A stretch of DNA of 64,000 bases, taken from assembly GCF_038594605.1 (NCBI RefSeq), contig NZ_JBCFZM010000001.1, positions 248,001 through 312,000 on the forward strand. The letters run 5' to 3'. This document shows positions 41,341 to 49,302 of the stretch, piece by piece; within the stretch, counting starts at the first letter, position 1; every line of letters begins with the position of its first letter. Source of the DNA: Alteriqipengyuania bathyomarina_B (GTDB lineage: Bacteria > Pseudomonadota > Alphaproteobacteria > Sphingomonadales > Sphingomonadaceae). A program made the position numbers and the translations under genes. Under the pieces are notes generated by a model. The model saw only the letters and a program-made list of their open reading frames with translations. It searched no databases and had not been told where the DNA came from.

Positions 41341-42543
41341 TTGGCCACTTATCCTGACGCTCGATCCGTAGTCGAAGCCCTCGCGCCCGACGAACCGGTC
41401 ATTCTCAACCGTCCGCACGCCGCGGCCCGCGCCGCGCGTTTCTTCGCGAACGGGTTCCGCGGGCGTTCGCTCTATGCGGTCAAGGCGAACCCTTCGCCCG
41501 ACCTGATTCGCATCCTGTGGGATAACGGCATCACGCATTACGACGTCGCGTCGATCGTCGAGGTGCGGCTGGTGCGGTCGATCCTGCCCGATGCGGAGCT
41601 GTGCTTCATGCATCCGGTAAAGCCCAAGAGCGCGATCGCCGAAGCCTATCACCAGCATGGATGCCGCACGTTCAGCCTCGATAGCGAGGAAGAGCTGGCG
41701 AAGATCGTCGACGCGTGCCGCGCGCCCGACGGTAGCCCCGCGAAAGACCTCAAGCTGCTCGTGCGCCTGCGCGTCTCCAGCGAGTTTTCCGAGCTGTCGC
41801 TGGCCAGCAAATTCGGGGCCGACCTGACCGAGGGGCCGGTGCTGTTGCAGCAGACCCGCCAGCATTGCGACTGGCTGGGCGTCTGCTTCCATGTCGGCAG
41901 CCAGGCGATGACGCCGTTCGCCTATATCCAGGCGATCGAGCGTGCGCGCGCCGCGATTGTCGCATCCAGCGTGGTGATCGACATCGTCGACGTTGGCGGA
42001 GGCTTTCCGAGCATTTATCCGGGCATGGAGCCGCCGCCGCTGGAAGACTACTTCGAAGTGATCTTCCGTGCGTCCGAATCGCTTCCGGTCTCCTATTCGT
42101 CGGAACTGTGGTGCGAACCTGGCCGCGCGCTGTGTGCGGAGTATTCCTCGCTCCTCGCGCGTGTCGACAAACGCCGCGGGAACGAGCTGTTCATCAACGA
42201 CGGCGCCTATGGCGCGCTCTACGATGCGGCGCATCTGGGGTGGAAATTCCCGATCCGCGCGCTCGATCATGAAGAGCATGCGGCGGCAGAAGACTTCGCG
42301 CTCTACGGCCCGACCTGTGACGATGCGGACTACATGGAAGGGCCCTTCGCGCTTCCCGCCGACATCAAGGCGGGCGACTATATCGAGGTCGGCATGCTGG
42401 GTGCCTATGGCGCGGCGATGAAGACCGATTTCAACGGCTTCGGTGCGACCCGTGCCGTGGAAGTCGACGACGATCCGATGCTGAGCCTCTACGACGGCCG
42501 TCGCGAGCGTCCACAGACCGACAACGTGGTCAACCTGCGTTAA
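41341..42543 (+). CDS. Ornithine/lysine decarboxylase, PLP fold III
   Basis: This 400-residue decarboxylase of the eukaryotic-type ornithine decarboxylase family makes putrescine (or cadaverine). The PLP lysine is in GRSLYAVKANPSPDLIRIL. HYDVASIVEVRLVRSI, VCFHVGSQAMTPFAYIQAIE, VDVGGGFPSIYPGMEPP and the C-terminal PTCDDADYMEGPFALP follow. The start is a TTG after GGGGG. The gene is preceded by a structured leader. It would feed the carboxyspermidine route encoded upstream. Its stop overlaps the stop of the convergent WYL regulator by four bases. Confidence 0.93.
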   Translation: MATYPDARSVVEALAPDEPVILNRPHAAARAARFFANGFRGRSLYAVKANPSPDLIRILWDNGITHYDVASIVEVRLVRSILPDAELCFMHPVKPKSAIAEAYHQHGCRTFSLDSEEELAKIVDACRAPDGSPAKDLKLLVRLRVSSEFSELSLASKFGADLTEGPVLLQQTRQHCDWLGVCFHVGSQAMTPFAYIQAIERARAAIVASSVVIDIVDVGGGFPSIYPGMEPPPLEDYFEVIFRASESLPVSYSSELWCEPGRALCAEYSSLLARVDKRRGNELFINDGAYGALYDAAHLGWKFPIRALDHEEHAAAEDFALYGPTCDDADYMEGPFALPADIKAGDYIEVGMLGAYGAAMKTDFNGFGATRAVEVDDDPMLSLYDGRRERPQTDNVVNLR

Positions 42544-43289
42544 TTTCCCGGTTGGGGCGGCGGGTCTTCCAGGGCCTGCCGCTCCGCCGCCTTCTGCGCT
42601 TCCCATTCGGCCATGCGCATCGCCTGGTAGCGGCGCAGCAGCTCGACCCGGCGCGGGCGGAAGCTCGTGCTGCCTGCCTCCAGCCGTTCCATCCGCGCGA
42701 CTTCGAATGTGCGGTAATCCTCGCGCAGCAGGCACCAGCCGACCAGCATCAGCGTAGTCGGGCTGTAGGATAGGCCGAGCGGGAGGATCTCGCGTTCCGA
42801 CACGCGCTCGCGCCGGTCGCGATAGGTTATCGTGACGCTCGTCTCGTCCCAGCAGGACTGGCGCAGCAGATCGACATCGACCGCGATCTCCGGCCGATCC
42901 CCCGGCATGCGCCACGATCGCATGATCGCATGCATCGATTGGCGCGCCTGACGGTCTGGCAGGGTGGCGATGATCCGCGCCATGGCGTCGCGACCGGCCT
43001 GTGCAAGCCGTTCGTCGCCCAGCTCCTCCAGACTGCCCACCGCCAGCATCAGCGCCTCGGTTTCGAGGCGGGAGAAGCTTTGCGGCGGCAGCGCGGGATC
43101 TTCGGTCAGCGTGTAGCCGAACCCTGCCGCGCCATCGATCAGCACGCCGCCAGCGCGCAGCGTGGCGACGTCGCGATAGAGCTGGCGGCGCGAGATTTCC
43201 GTTTCCGCTGCCAGACGCTCGGCCGTGACGGGCGAGGGCAGCCGCCTGAGCGCCGCCAGCAACCGCATGAGTCTGTCCTGCCGCGCCAT
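42540..43289 (-). CDS. HTH-WYL domain transcriptional regulator (YafY-type)
   Basis: This 249-residue regulator has an N-terminal HTH_11 domain (MARQDRLMRLLAALRRLPSP, AERLAAETEISRRQLYRDVA). A WYL-like ligand-sensing domain follows from about residue 135, with VTITYRDRRERVSEREILPL, LVGWCLLREDYRTFEVARME. It is encoded divergently from the glutathione S-transferase gene with 71 bases between starts, so it probably controls that gene. Effector unknown. Length is normal for the family. Confidence 0.87.
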   Translation of the reverse strand: MARQDRLMRLLAALRRLPSPVTAERLAAETEISRRQLYRDVATLRAGGVLIDGAAGFGYTLTEDPALPPQSFSRLETEALMLAVGSLEELGDERLAQAGRDAMARIIATLPDRQARQSMHAIMRSWRMPGDRPEIAVDVDLLRQSCWDETSVTITYRDRRERVSEREILPLGLSYSPTTLMLVGWCLLREDYRTFEVARMERLEAGSTSFRPRRVELLRRYQAMRMAEWEAQKAAERQALEDPPPQPGN

Positions 43290-43360
43290 CGCCCTACTGC
43301 CTCATTCTGTCAGTAGAGAGTGCATATCCGTGGCCCATCGAAAACGGAAAGGAAAATCAC

Positions 43361-43933
43361 ATGGCAACGCTCTATCACTCGCCTCAAACACGCTCGGACA
43401 CGGTCGTCCATCTCGTGCATATGCTCGGTGCCGACGTCGACATTCGGGAAGTAACGATCACCCGGCAGGACGGTTCGGGTGCGGCCGACGCGGACAACCC
43501 GCATCCGGAGAAGAAGGTGCCCTACCTCGTCGATGGGGCCGATACCGTGCGCGAGCGGGGTGCGATCATGCTCTATCTGACGGACAAGTACCCGCAGGCC
43601 AAGCTTGGCCCGGTTGTGGGCGAGGCCGGGCGAGGCGCGTATCTTTCGTGGCTGTCGTATTACCAGGGCGTGATGGAGCCGCTGTTGATCCTCAAGTTCG
43701 CAGACCTGACGCATCCCGCCATCACCGCCGGTCTGGGCGACCTGGAAAGGATGCTGGGGCAACTCGACGCGGCGCTGAGCAAGGGGCCCTGGCTTCTCGG
43801 AGAACGGTTCAGCGCAGCGGACATGCTGTGCGCTTCGCCCTTCCAGTGGTTCGCGGAGATGCTGCCCACCGACCCGGCGATCCGCGACTGGGTGGATCGC
43901 TGCGCCGCCAAGGTTGCAGAGGCAACGGCTTAG
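43361..43933 (+). CDS. Glutathione S-transferase family protein
   Basis: This 190-residue protein has a thioredoxin-like N-terminal domain (MATLYHSPQTRSDTVVHLVH, KKVPYLVDGADTVRERGAI with the Glu/Asp-Ser-type binding strand replaced by Glu-Arg) and a helical C-terminal domain (GPWLLGERFSAADMLCASPF). It would conjugate or bind glutathione. It is divergent from the WYL regulator and closed by a strong hairpin terminator. The missing canonical serine near the conserved (E/D)S motif makes the catalytic class uncertain. Confidence 0.85.
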   Translation: MATLYHSPQTRSDTVVHLVHMLGADVDIREVTITRQDGSGAADADNPHPEKKVPYLVDGADTVRERGAIMLYLTDKYPQAKLGPVVGEAGRGAYLSWLSYYQGVMEPLLILKFADLTHPAITAGLGDLERMLGQLDAALSKGPWLLGERFSAADMLCASPFQWFAEMLPTDPAIRDWVDRCAAKVAEATA

Positions 43934-43941
43934 GCCGGATG

Positions 43942-43967
43942 GCGGGGAGGGGGCAATCTCTCCCCGC
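43942..43967. terminator. Bidirectional hairpin between convergent genes
   Basis: GCGGGGAG and CTCCCCGC form a perfect eight-base stem around a ten-base loop, between the ends of the glutathione S-transferase and LOV-LuxR genes. It should terminate both convergent transcripts. T-runs on either side are poor, so the termination mechanism may not be classical. Confidence 0.6.
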
Positions 43968-43993
43968 ACATCGCGCAAAAGCGGCTCTAGCGG

Positions 43994-44662
43994 CTATATG
44001 CCCGCTTCCACCGCCACGCGGATCAGGTCTGCCGAGGTGCGCAGCTCCAGCTTTTCCATCACCAGCTTGCGGTGCATCTTGATGGTCTTTTCCGACAGGC
44101 CGAGCGCGGCGGCAATCTGCTTGTTGAGCAGGCCCGCGGCGACCATCCGCGTGACCTCGAACTGTCGCGGAGAGAGCGTTTTCACCATGGCGGCCGCGCG
44201 TTCCCTCCGGCTGGCGGCCAGCGCCGGGTCGCCATCGGCGATCTCGACCTGGCTGCCGAGGAAATGCAGCAGTTGGTTCTCGTCGTCGAAGATCGGCGCG
44301 ACGAGCACGGCGTTGCGGAACGGATCGCCGTTCTTCTTGTAGTTCAGAATCTCGACGATCACGGGGCTGCAATTGCGCACGCCCTCGCGGATTTTCTCGG
44401 TCAGCCAGGGCTCGGTCCCGTCGCCTGCGAGGAAGCGGCAGTTGCGGCCGAGAATCTCATCGGGCGGATAGCCGGTCAGATCGATGAAGGGCTGGTTCAC
44501 CACGACGATCGGATTGTCGTGCTGGCGCGGGTCCGACACGACCGAAGCAATCGGGCTCGCCTCCGCCATCTGAAGCACCCACGGGGCGGGCCTGTCCTCC
44601 GAAACACAGAAGGACTGGTCGCCGAAAGCTTCCCATTTTACAGCGGGCTTAACCTCTTCCAT
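43994..44662 (-). CDS. LOV-HTH (LuxR-type) blue-light regulator, EL222-like
   Basis: This 222-residue protein has an N-terminal LOV domain and C-terminal LuxR HTH, as in EL222 of Erythrobacter litoralis, which has the same length. The flavin-linking cysteine is Cys75 in LGRNCRFLAGDG, the position known for EL222. The core also has ASPIASVVSDPRQHDNPIVV, LNYKKNGDPFRNAVLVAPIF and LHFLGSQVEI. The HTH shows TLSPRQFEVTRMVAAGLLNK and GLSEKTIKMHRKLVMEKL. Blue light should form a Cys75-flavin adduct and release the HTH to dimerise and bind DNA. It stands alone, transcribed away from the nitroreductase by 105 bases. Confidence 0.94.
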   Translation of the reverse strand: MEEVKPAVKWEAFGDQSFCVSEDRPAPWVLQMAEASPIASVVSDPRQHDNPIVVVNQPFIDLTGYPPDEILGRNCRFLAGDGTEPWLTEKIREGVRNCSPVIVEILNYKKNGDPFRNAVLVAPIFDDENQLLHFLGSQVEIADGDPALAASRRERAAAMVKTLSPRQFEVTRMVAAGLLNKQIAAALGLSEKTIKMHRKLVMEKLELRTSADLIRVAVEAGI

Positions 44663-44767
44663 GGCTCTTGTATCGCGAGGCCTGCGCGAAATTGCAATTC
44701 CCTACGAGCACCCCTTGCCCAGCGCCGGGCATGGCGCGGCGGGGTGAGGTGGCGGCGGGCGAGCGCG

Positions 44768-45481
44768 TCAATCGGCAAAGCCGACGAAGCGCACGGTTTC
44801 CTCGAGGCTCTTGCGCTCGGTCACCACGGCGTTCGCGGCGAAATCGGGATCGGGCCAGCCCATCGCGACGCAGATCATGATGACCTGATCCTGCGGAATA
44901 TCCGCGTGTTCGCGCACGACCGGGCTTTGCATGATCCCTTGCGAATTGATCACGCAGCCAAGCCCGCGCGACCATGCCGCATTGACCAGCGCATTGGTGA
45001 CCGCGCCGCAATCGAAGGGCGCGATATCGCTGCCGAGGATCGCGCGGTCGTAGGTAACGACGATCGATACCGGCGCATCAAACTGGCGAAAGCCACGCAA
45101 CGTCCAGTCCTGCCTGCGTTCCTTGTCGTCACGCTCGATCCCCATCGCGCCGAACAATTGCTTGGCAACGTCGATCTGGCGGCGCCGGTGATGCTCGGGC
45201 ATGTCGCCTTCGGGGCGACGGAATTCGCGGCTGTCGGGATTGCCCGCAAGGATACCTTCGGTGTTGCCCTGCCGGATCGCATCGAGCGGGTCGCCGGTGA
45301 CGACGGTGAAGTTCCAGCATTGGTTGTTGAACGAGGACGGCGCGCGGGTGGCCAGCGCAATCACCTCCTCGATCAATTCGCGCGGCACCGACCTGTCCAG
45401 AAACCCGCGGATGCTGCGTCGGCCGGTGACGACCTCGTCATACGTCTGTTTGCCGCTCACCGCTTTTCTCTCCCATGGCAT
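44768..45481 (-). CDS. Nitroreductase family protein
   Basis: This 237-residue FMN-dependent oxidoreductase shows the FMN-binding GRRSIRGFLDRSVPRELIEE, APSSFNNQCWNFTVVTG, and the C-terminal MICVAMGWPDPDFAANAVVT with the conserved AMGxP motif. It should reduce nitro compounds, quinones or similar with NAD(P)H. A GTG eight codons in is an alternative start. It lies immediately upstream of the LOV-LuxR gene on the same strand, so it could be co-regulated by light, though no site is visible. Confidence 0.9.
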   Translation of the reverse strand: MPWERKAVSGKQTYDEVVTGRRSIRGFLDRSVPRELIEEVIALATRAPSSFNNQCWNFTVVTGDPLDAIRQGNTEGILAGNPDSREFRRPEGDMPEHHRRRQIDVAKQLFGAMGIERDDKERRQDWTLRGFRQFDAPVSIVVTYDRAILGSDIAPFDCGAVTNALVNAAWSRGLGCVINSQGIMQSPVVREHADIPQDQVIMICVAMGWPDPDFAANAVVTERKSLEETVRFVGFAD

Positions 45482-45547
45482 TTTGCCCGTCGATTAGCCC
45501 GGCCCAGAGTGCGCAGCAAATCCGCTACGGCACTGCGATGCTGCGCC

Positions 45548-46762
45548 TCAGGGGCGGGCGCGGGGGAGACAGGCGCCGGGCGCGGGATCGGGAAAGGTGC
45601 GGCAGTCGAAATAGATTGCTTCGCCATTGCCCGAACGCGCGGGCAGGAAGCTGAAGCCGAGCGTGCGCCGCGCCTCGTCCGAGAGGGGAAGCTGCGAGGG
45701 GATCGCGGAAGGATCGCTCCAGCCATAGACCTGGCAGAACCCGCCGCCCGGGCACAGTGCGCGCGCGCGTTCGACCAGTGCAGCGGGTGCCTCGCCGCGA
45801 GCGACGAGCACGAAATGCACGCGCGGATCGGGCGAGGTTGCGGGCGCGCTTGCGGCGGGGGAGGGTGGCTTGGAGCCTTCTATCAAGCGCGGGCCATCCT
45901 TGCCGCCGCTGGTGATCGTACGCTGCGCCGCGCCGTCTTCGGCGAAGGTCTTCAGGATGGTCTCAGGCCGTTCGATCTCCATTGCGGTTTCGCGCAGCCC
46001 CATCGGGTCGGGCTCGCCGCCGCGATAGCGCGCGTTGAGCGCCTGCGGCGTGCCCCAGAAGCCGCGCCAGCGATAGAACATGTGCGGGCCGACGGCTGCG
46101 ATCTTGTCCAGCTGCGGGCTCCACCACGGATAGACGTAGTCCGCATGGTAATGGGTGGCGAGGCCGACTGCGGCTTCGACCCGGCCGCCCAGCGCTTCGT
46201 CGGCCCGCTGGCGGGCGGCGCGCCATTCGCTGTCGGGGTAGCGCCGCGATAGCGATCCGTCGCAGGTGAAGGTGAACTGGCAGCCCGTCCGTCGATGCGA
46301 GCCCTGATAGACGACGCCGCACACGGTATTTGCGAAACCGGGGTGGCGCGTGCGGTTGAGGATGACCTGCATCACCGCGCGCTGGTCCGCATCGCCGTAA
46401 CCCGCCTCGGCCATCGCGGCGAGCGCGAGGCAGTCACGCGCGCGGACCCGGTCGGGCCCGCTGCCAGCGAACATGAAGGATGGCGCGGTGCCGGGCCCGC
46501 CCTCGACGATCTCGACCGCTGCATTGCGCGCAGCAGCGTCCTCTGGCGCGAGTTCGGATTCGCGCAGGTCCGCTTCCTCCCCGCTGGCTGGCAGTGCCTC
46601 GACCGGGGGCGGGGCGGCACTCTCGTCCAGGGCGCTCCGGGCCGCCGGCTCTGCGCGCCCAGCGCCGACGATCGCCATCGCGGCGAACACCACGAACAGG
46701 ATCGCGCCAACGCCGAACAGGGGCGCATTCTCGCGGAACAGGCTGGAACGCTGGAAGTCCAT
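45548..46762 (-). CDS. SleB-type cell wall hydrolase
   Basis: This 404-residue protein has one membrane anchor near the N-terminus (APLFGVGAILFVVFAAMAIV) and a Pro/Ala/Glu-rich spacer. A Hydrolase_2 (SleB) domain at about residues 105 to 220 contains CLALAAMAEAGYGDADQRAV, QVILNRTRHPGFANTVCGV and RTGCQFTFTCDGSLSRRYP. It should cleave peptidoglycan glycan strands. The C-terminal half is unrecognised, with a Pro-rich linker before about residue 300 and possibly a separate domain at the end (RALCPGGGFCQVYGW). It follows the nitroreductase in the same direction by 67 bases. Confidence 0.85.
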   Translation of the reverse strand: MDFQRSSLFRENAPLFGVGAILFVVFAAMAIVGAGRAEPAARSALDESAAPPPVEALPASGEEADLRESELAPEDAAARNAAVEIVEGGPGTAPSFMFAGSGPDRVRARDCLALAAMAEAGYGDADQRAVMQVILNRTRHPGFANTVCGVVYQGSHRRTGCQFTFTCDGSLSRRYPDSEWRAARQRADEALGGRVEAAVGLATHYHADYVYPWWSPQLDKIAAVGPHMFYRWRGFWGTPQALNARYRGGEPDPMGLRETAMEIERPETILKTFAEDGAAQRTITSGGKDGPRLIEGSKPPSPAASAPATSPDPRVHFVLVARGEAPAALVERARALCPGGGFCQVYGWSDPSAIPSQLPLSDEARRTLGFSFLPARSGNGEAIYFDCRTFPDPAPGACLPRARP

Positions 46763-46860
46763 CGCGCCTAGATAGCGCTGCGCGAGGGCAATACTATCGG
46801 TGTCGGTTCAGGATGCCCCAGCATTCGACCAACTTCGCAATCGCGGGCTGGCGCGATGCC

Positions 46861-47661
46861 TCAAACATGTTGCGGCACATGCCGGTGCTTTTGCAGGACT
46901 TTCGCCACTCTGCCCAACGCCGCACCGATCGTTTCGGGAAACTCGCCGGGCGCCAGGTCGGCGGTGGCATTATGCGCGGTTGCCACGCGGCGCGCGGCCG
47001 CCCAGTCCTGCGCCATGCCGATCGCCCATTCGCGAAAGGCGTCGGCGGCGTGCGGATCGGGTTCGAGCGCCTTGGCAAGCGTCGGATGAAACGACAGCCG
47101 ACCGGTCATCGGCAACAGCGAGAGCGGGAAGGGTGCTTTGAGCGCGGTGAGCGTATCGTCGACGAAGATCGTGCCGCTGGGTGCGTGGTAGGCCAGCACC
47201 GACGTGAAATGCACGTTCTCGTCCTCGCACACCATCTGTACGCCCTTGGGGACGGAGAATTGCAGCGCATCGCCGAACAGCGTGTCGAGCGCACCGGCCT
47301 CGCACTTTTCGCTTTCCCACTTGAGGTCGGGGAATTTCTCGTGGTGGCGCTTGGTGCCGTAGAGTTTCGCCTGCGGGTAGGCGTTCGCCATCCACTCGCA
47401 ATGCAGCGTGTGGAAGGGGTGCAGGTTGACGATCGCCGCGACCTTGCGCCCATTGTCCGTCAGAGCGTCGACCTTGGCCTTGAGCTCGTCGTCCAGCGTA
47501 TAGCTGTCGAGGAAGACGAAGCGCCCGTCGGGCAATTCGACCAGCGCGCAATGCGTGCCGAGGTCCAGCACCCCACCGAGCCGGAAGGTCCCACGGATAT
47601 GGTGGAAGCCGTTTCCGAAATCGGTGAGCGTGCCGGGTTTCGTTTTTGTTATCTCTGCCAT
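46861..47661 (-). CDS. Uncharacterised protein, possibly metallo-beta-lactamase fold
   Basis: I cannot name a family with confidence. The 266-residue, signal-less product has FRLGGVLDLGTHCALVELPD, a strand-loop VAAIVNLHPFHTLHCEWMAN that resembles the H-x-H-x-D-H metal site of the metallo-beta-lactamase fold in a shortened form, and APSGTIFVDDTLTALKAPF later. The arrangement suggests a DUF4336-like or hydroxyacylglutathione hydrolase-like fold, but only some of the metal ligands can be seen. The codon usage and GC fit the neighbours. The ATG is preferred over a TTG three codons upstream. Confidence 0.6.
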   Translation of the reverse strand: MAEITKTKPGTLTDFGNGFHHIRGTFRLGGVLDLGTHCALVELPDGRFVFLDSYTLDDELKAKVDALTDNGRKVAAIVNLHPFHTLHCEWMANAYPQAKLYGTKRHHEKFPDLKWESEKCEAGALDTLFGDALQFSVPKGVQMVCEDENVHFTSVLAYHAPSGTIFVDDTLTALKAPFPLSLLPMTGRLSFHPTLAKALEPDPHAADAFREWAIGMAQDWAAARRVATAHNATADLAPGEFPETIGAALGRVAKVLQKHRHVPQHV

Positions 47662-47700
47662 GGTGGCCAAGCGGTTCAGTGCCCGCCCTGTTCCCGGCGT

Positions 47701-48693
47701 TTACTGCGGACGCATGATGAAAAGCGCGCCCAGCAGAAGGTCGCTATCGTCCGCACGGCGCGTCTGGATGCCCACCGATACCGCCGCCGTGCCGCCCTGC
47801 GGGCCGAAGAAGCCGCCCCCGAAAGTGCCGGAAGTGGTGTTGTTCGCATTCACGATCAAATCCGAATATCCCAGCGGATAGCCCTGCACATTCGCGAAGG
47901 TGGTCGTGCCGGTGAAGGTGCCGAGATCGGTTATCGTGCTTGATGCCTGACCGTTCGTCAGCAGCTGCCCCTTGAGAGTGAGCGAGAAACCGATCTGGCC
48001 ATTGGTCGGATTGCCGGTGAGGGAGACGGTCGAGGCGGAGATGCGGTAGCTCTCGACCGGCCCGGCGCCAGCATTCCGCACCACCTGCGCCGTCCCGAAG
48101 GTGGCGAGCCCGCTATAGGTCACGCTCGTGGAGGGACGATCGGTCGCCAGCGTGGGTACGCCGAGCGCGCAGGTCTGGTTGGTGTAACCGGAGAAATTCT
48201 CGGCCACGACCTGGGATACCCGCACATAGGGCAACTCGGCGGAATTCTGCGTGATCGGGAAAATCGAGAAGCGCTCGGTAAAGCCGTTCGGCGTGTTCTT
48301 GCGATAGGCTTCCCCACTCACCGACGCATCGCGGTCTGCCTGGGTGAAGGAGGTCTCGAAGGGGGCGAACAGGCCGGTGCCGTCGCTCGCTACATTGTAG
48401 GAGGGCTGGCTACGATCGGAGACGATCGTGATCCCGGCTCCCAACGGAGCGCCGCCGACGGGCAAGGGGCTGCGTCCCGCCTCGATATAGCTGCCGCCGC
48501 AAGTCGTTATGAAAGTCTGAGTGCCGGAAAGCTGGGCGAATGTCTGGTAGGTCGGGCCCGCAGGCGGAGTGCCGCCACCGCCGCCGCCGCCACCCCCACC
48601 GCCAATCGGTGGAGTTGAGGAGCCACTGTCGCTGCCGCACGAAGCCAGCATGACGCAGCCGATCACGAACGCACTAGAACGCAAGCGACGCAT
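47701..48693 (-). CDS. TbpB-like beta-barrel lipoprotein with poly-glycine linker
   Basis: This 330-residue lipoprotein has a lipobox ending at Cys19 (MLASC). A run of about eleven glycines follows at residues 31 to 41, then a beta-rich body. The C-terminal region has the signature GTFGGGFFGPQGGTAAVSV, resembling the (F/Y)G.FYGP-(A/Q)..GG element of transferrin-binding-protein-like barrels (TbpB/HphA type), which are usually surface lipoproteins for metal or haem acquisition. The function is inferred from that resemblance; the poly-glycine is encoded by a GCC/CCG-rich trinucleotide tract and probably forms a flexible tether. Confidence 0.65.
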   Translation of the reverse strand: MRRLRSSAFVIGCVMLASCGSDSGSSTPPIGGGGGGGGGGGTPPAGPTYQTFAQLSGTQTFITTCGGSYIEAGRSPLPVGGAPLGAGITIVSDRSQPSYNVASDGTGLFAPFETSFTQADRDASVSGEAYRKNTPNGFTERFSIFPITQNSAELPYVRVSQVVAENFSGYTNQTCALGVPTLATDRPSTSVTYSGLATFGTAQVVRNAGAGPVESYRISASTVSLTGNPTNGQIGFSLTLKGQLLTNGQASSTITDLGTFTGTTTFANVQGYPLGYSDLIVNANNTTSGTFGGGFFGPQGGTAAVSVGIQTRRADDSDLLLGALFIMRPQ

Positions 48694-48829
48694 ATTCTGT
48701 TTTCCTGAAAATACCCCCGGCCCCGTTGGCCGTTTGAACTAAATAGCGCGGTTCGATCTCGGTGAATACGGATTTCGTACGCGGATCAGGAACATAACGA
48801 CGTTTTGTGTTCTGGCGACCGGTGGCGCG

Positions 48830-49264
48830 TCACCTTGCCGGACCACCCGCCGCGCGGGTGGGGGATTTTCGCTTGGATATGAGGTCGCAAGCTTTGCTCA
48901 AATCCTCGTCAGATCGCGCATCGAATCCCCAGAGCGCGTTGAATTGGGCTGGGCCCTGCCGCTCGACCAGGAGCCGAAAAGGTCTGTCATCCCGAAATCG
49001 AGAATGGGCAACCAGAGAGCCCCGGATATCTCTCTCGCTGACATTACCGAAATGAACTTTGTCGACCGACATCTTGTAAACTTGGCGGCTACGCCAGTTT
49101 TCCATCCCATACGCTTTGCCGGCTTCCGCATCGAGCGTGAAGCTTTCGACAAACGACAGCTTCCCGCTGATCACGGCGAGGTTCGGACAACGCGCTTCGA
49201 TCTTCGCCGAATTGCCGGTCGTTTGGCATGCCGAAACCGTCACCAGCAGGGAAATCAGGAGCAT
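48830..49264 (-). CDS. Small lipoprotein, function unknown
   Basis: This 144-residue protein begins with a short hydrophobic signal and a lipobox ending at Cys13 (LLVTVSACQTT). No domain is recognised. The body has a helical ESFTLDAEAGKAYGMENWRS segment and a strand-rich middle. It sits 135 bases upstream of the TbpB-like gene in the same orientation; the role is unknown. Confidence 0.6.
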   Translation of the reverse strand: MLLISLLVTVSACQTTGNSAKIEARCPNLAVISGKLSFVESFTLDAEAGKAYGMENWRSRQVYKMSVDKVHFGNVSERDIRGSLVAHSRFRDDRPFRLLVERQGPAQFNALWGFDARSDEDLSKACDLISKRKSPTRAAGGPAR

Positions 49265-49302
49265 CCCATTTGATCGACACGCTACCCCCTCTCCCGGCGC
49301 GC

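Noticed and set aside
44072..46252. 726-residue plus-strand reading frame
   Set aside because: It is antisense to the LOV-LuxR, nitroreductase and SleB-type genes, each of which has convincing motifs.
48560..48610. Phase-variable microsatellite in the poly-glycine tract
   Set aside because: The tract is trinucleotide-based, so changes in length stay in frame and cannot switch the gene off.
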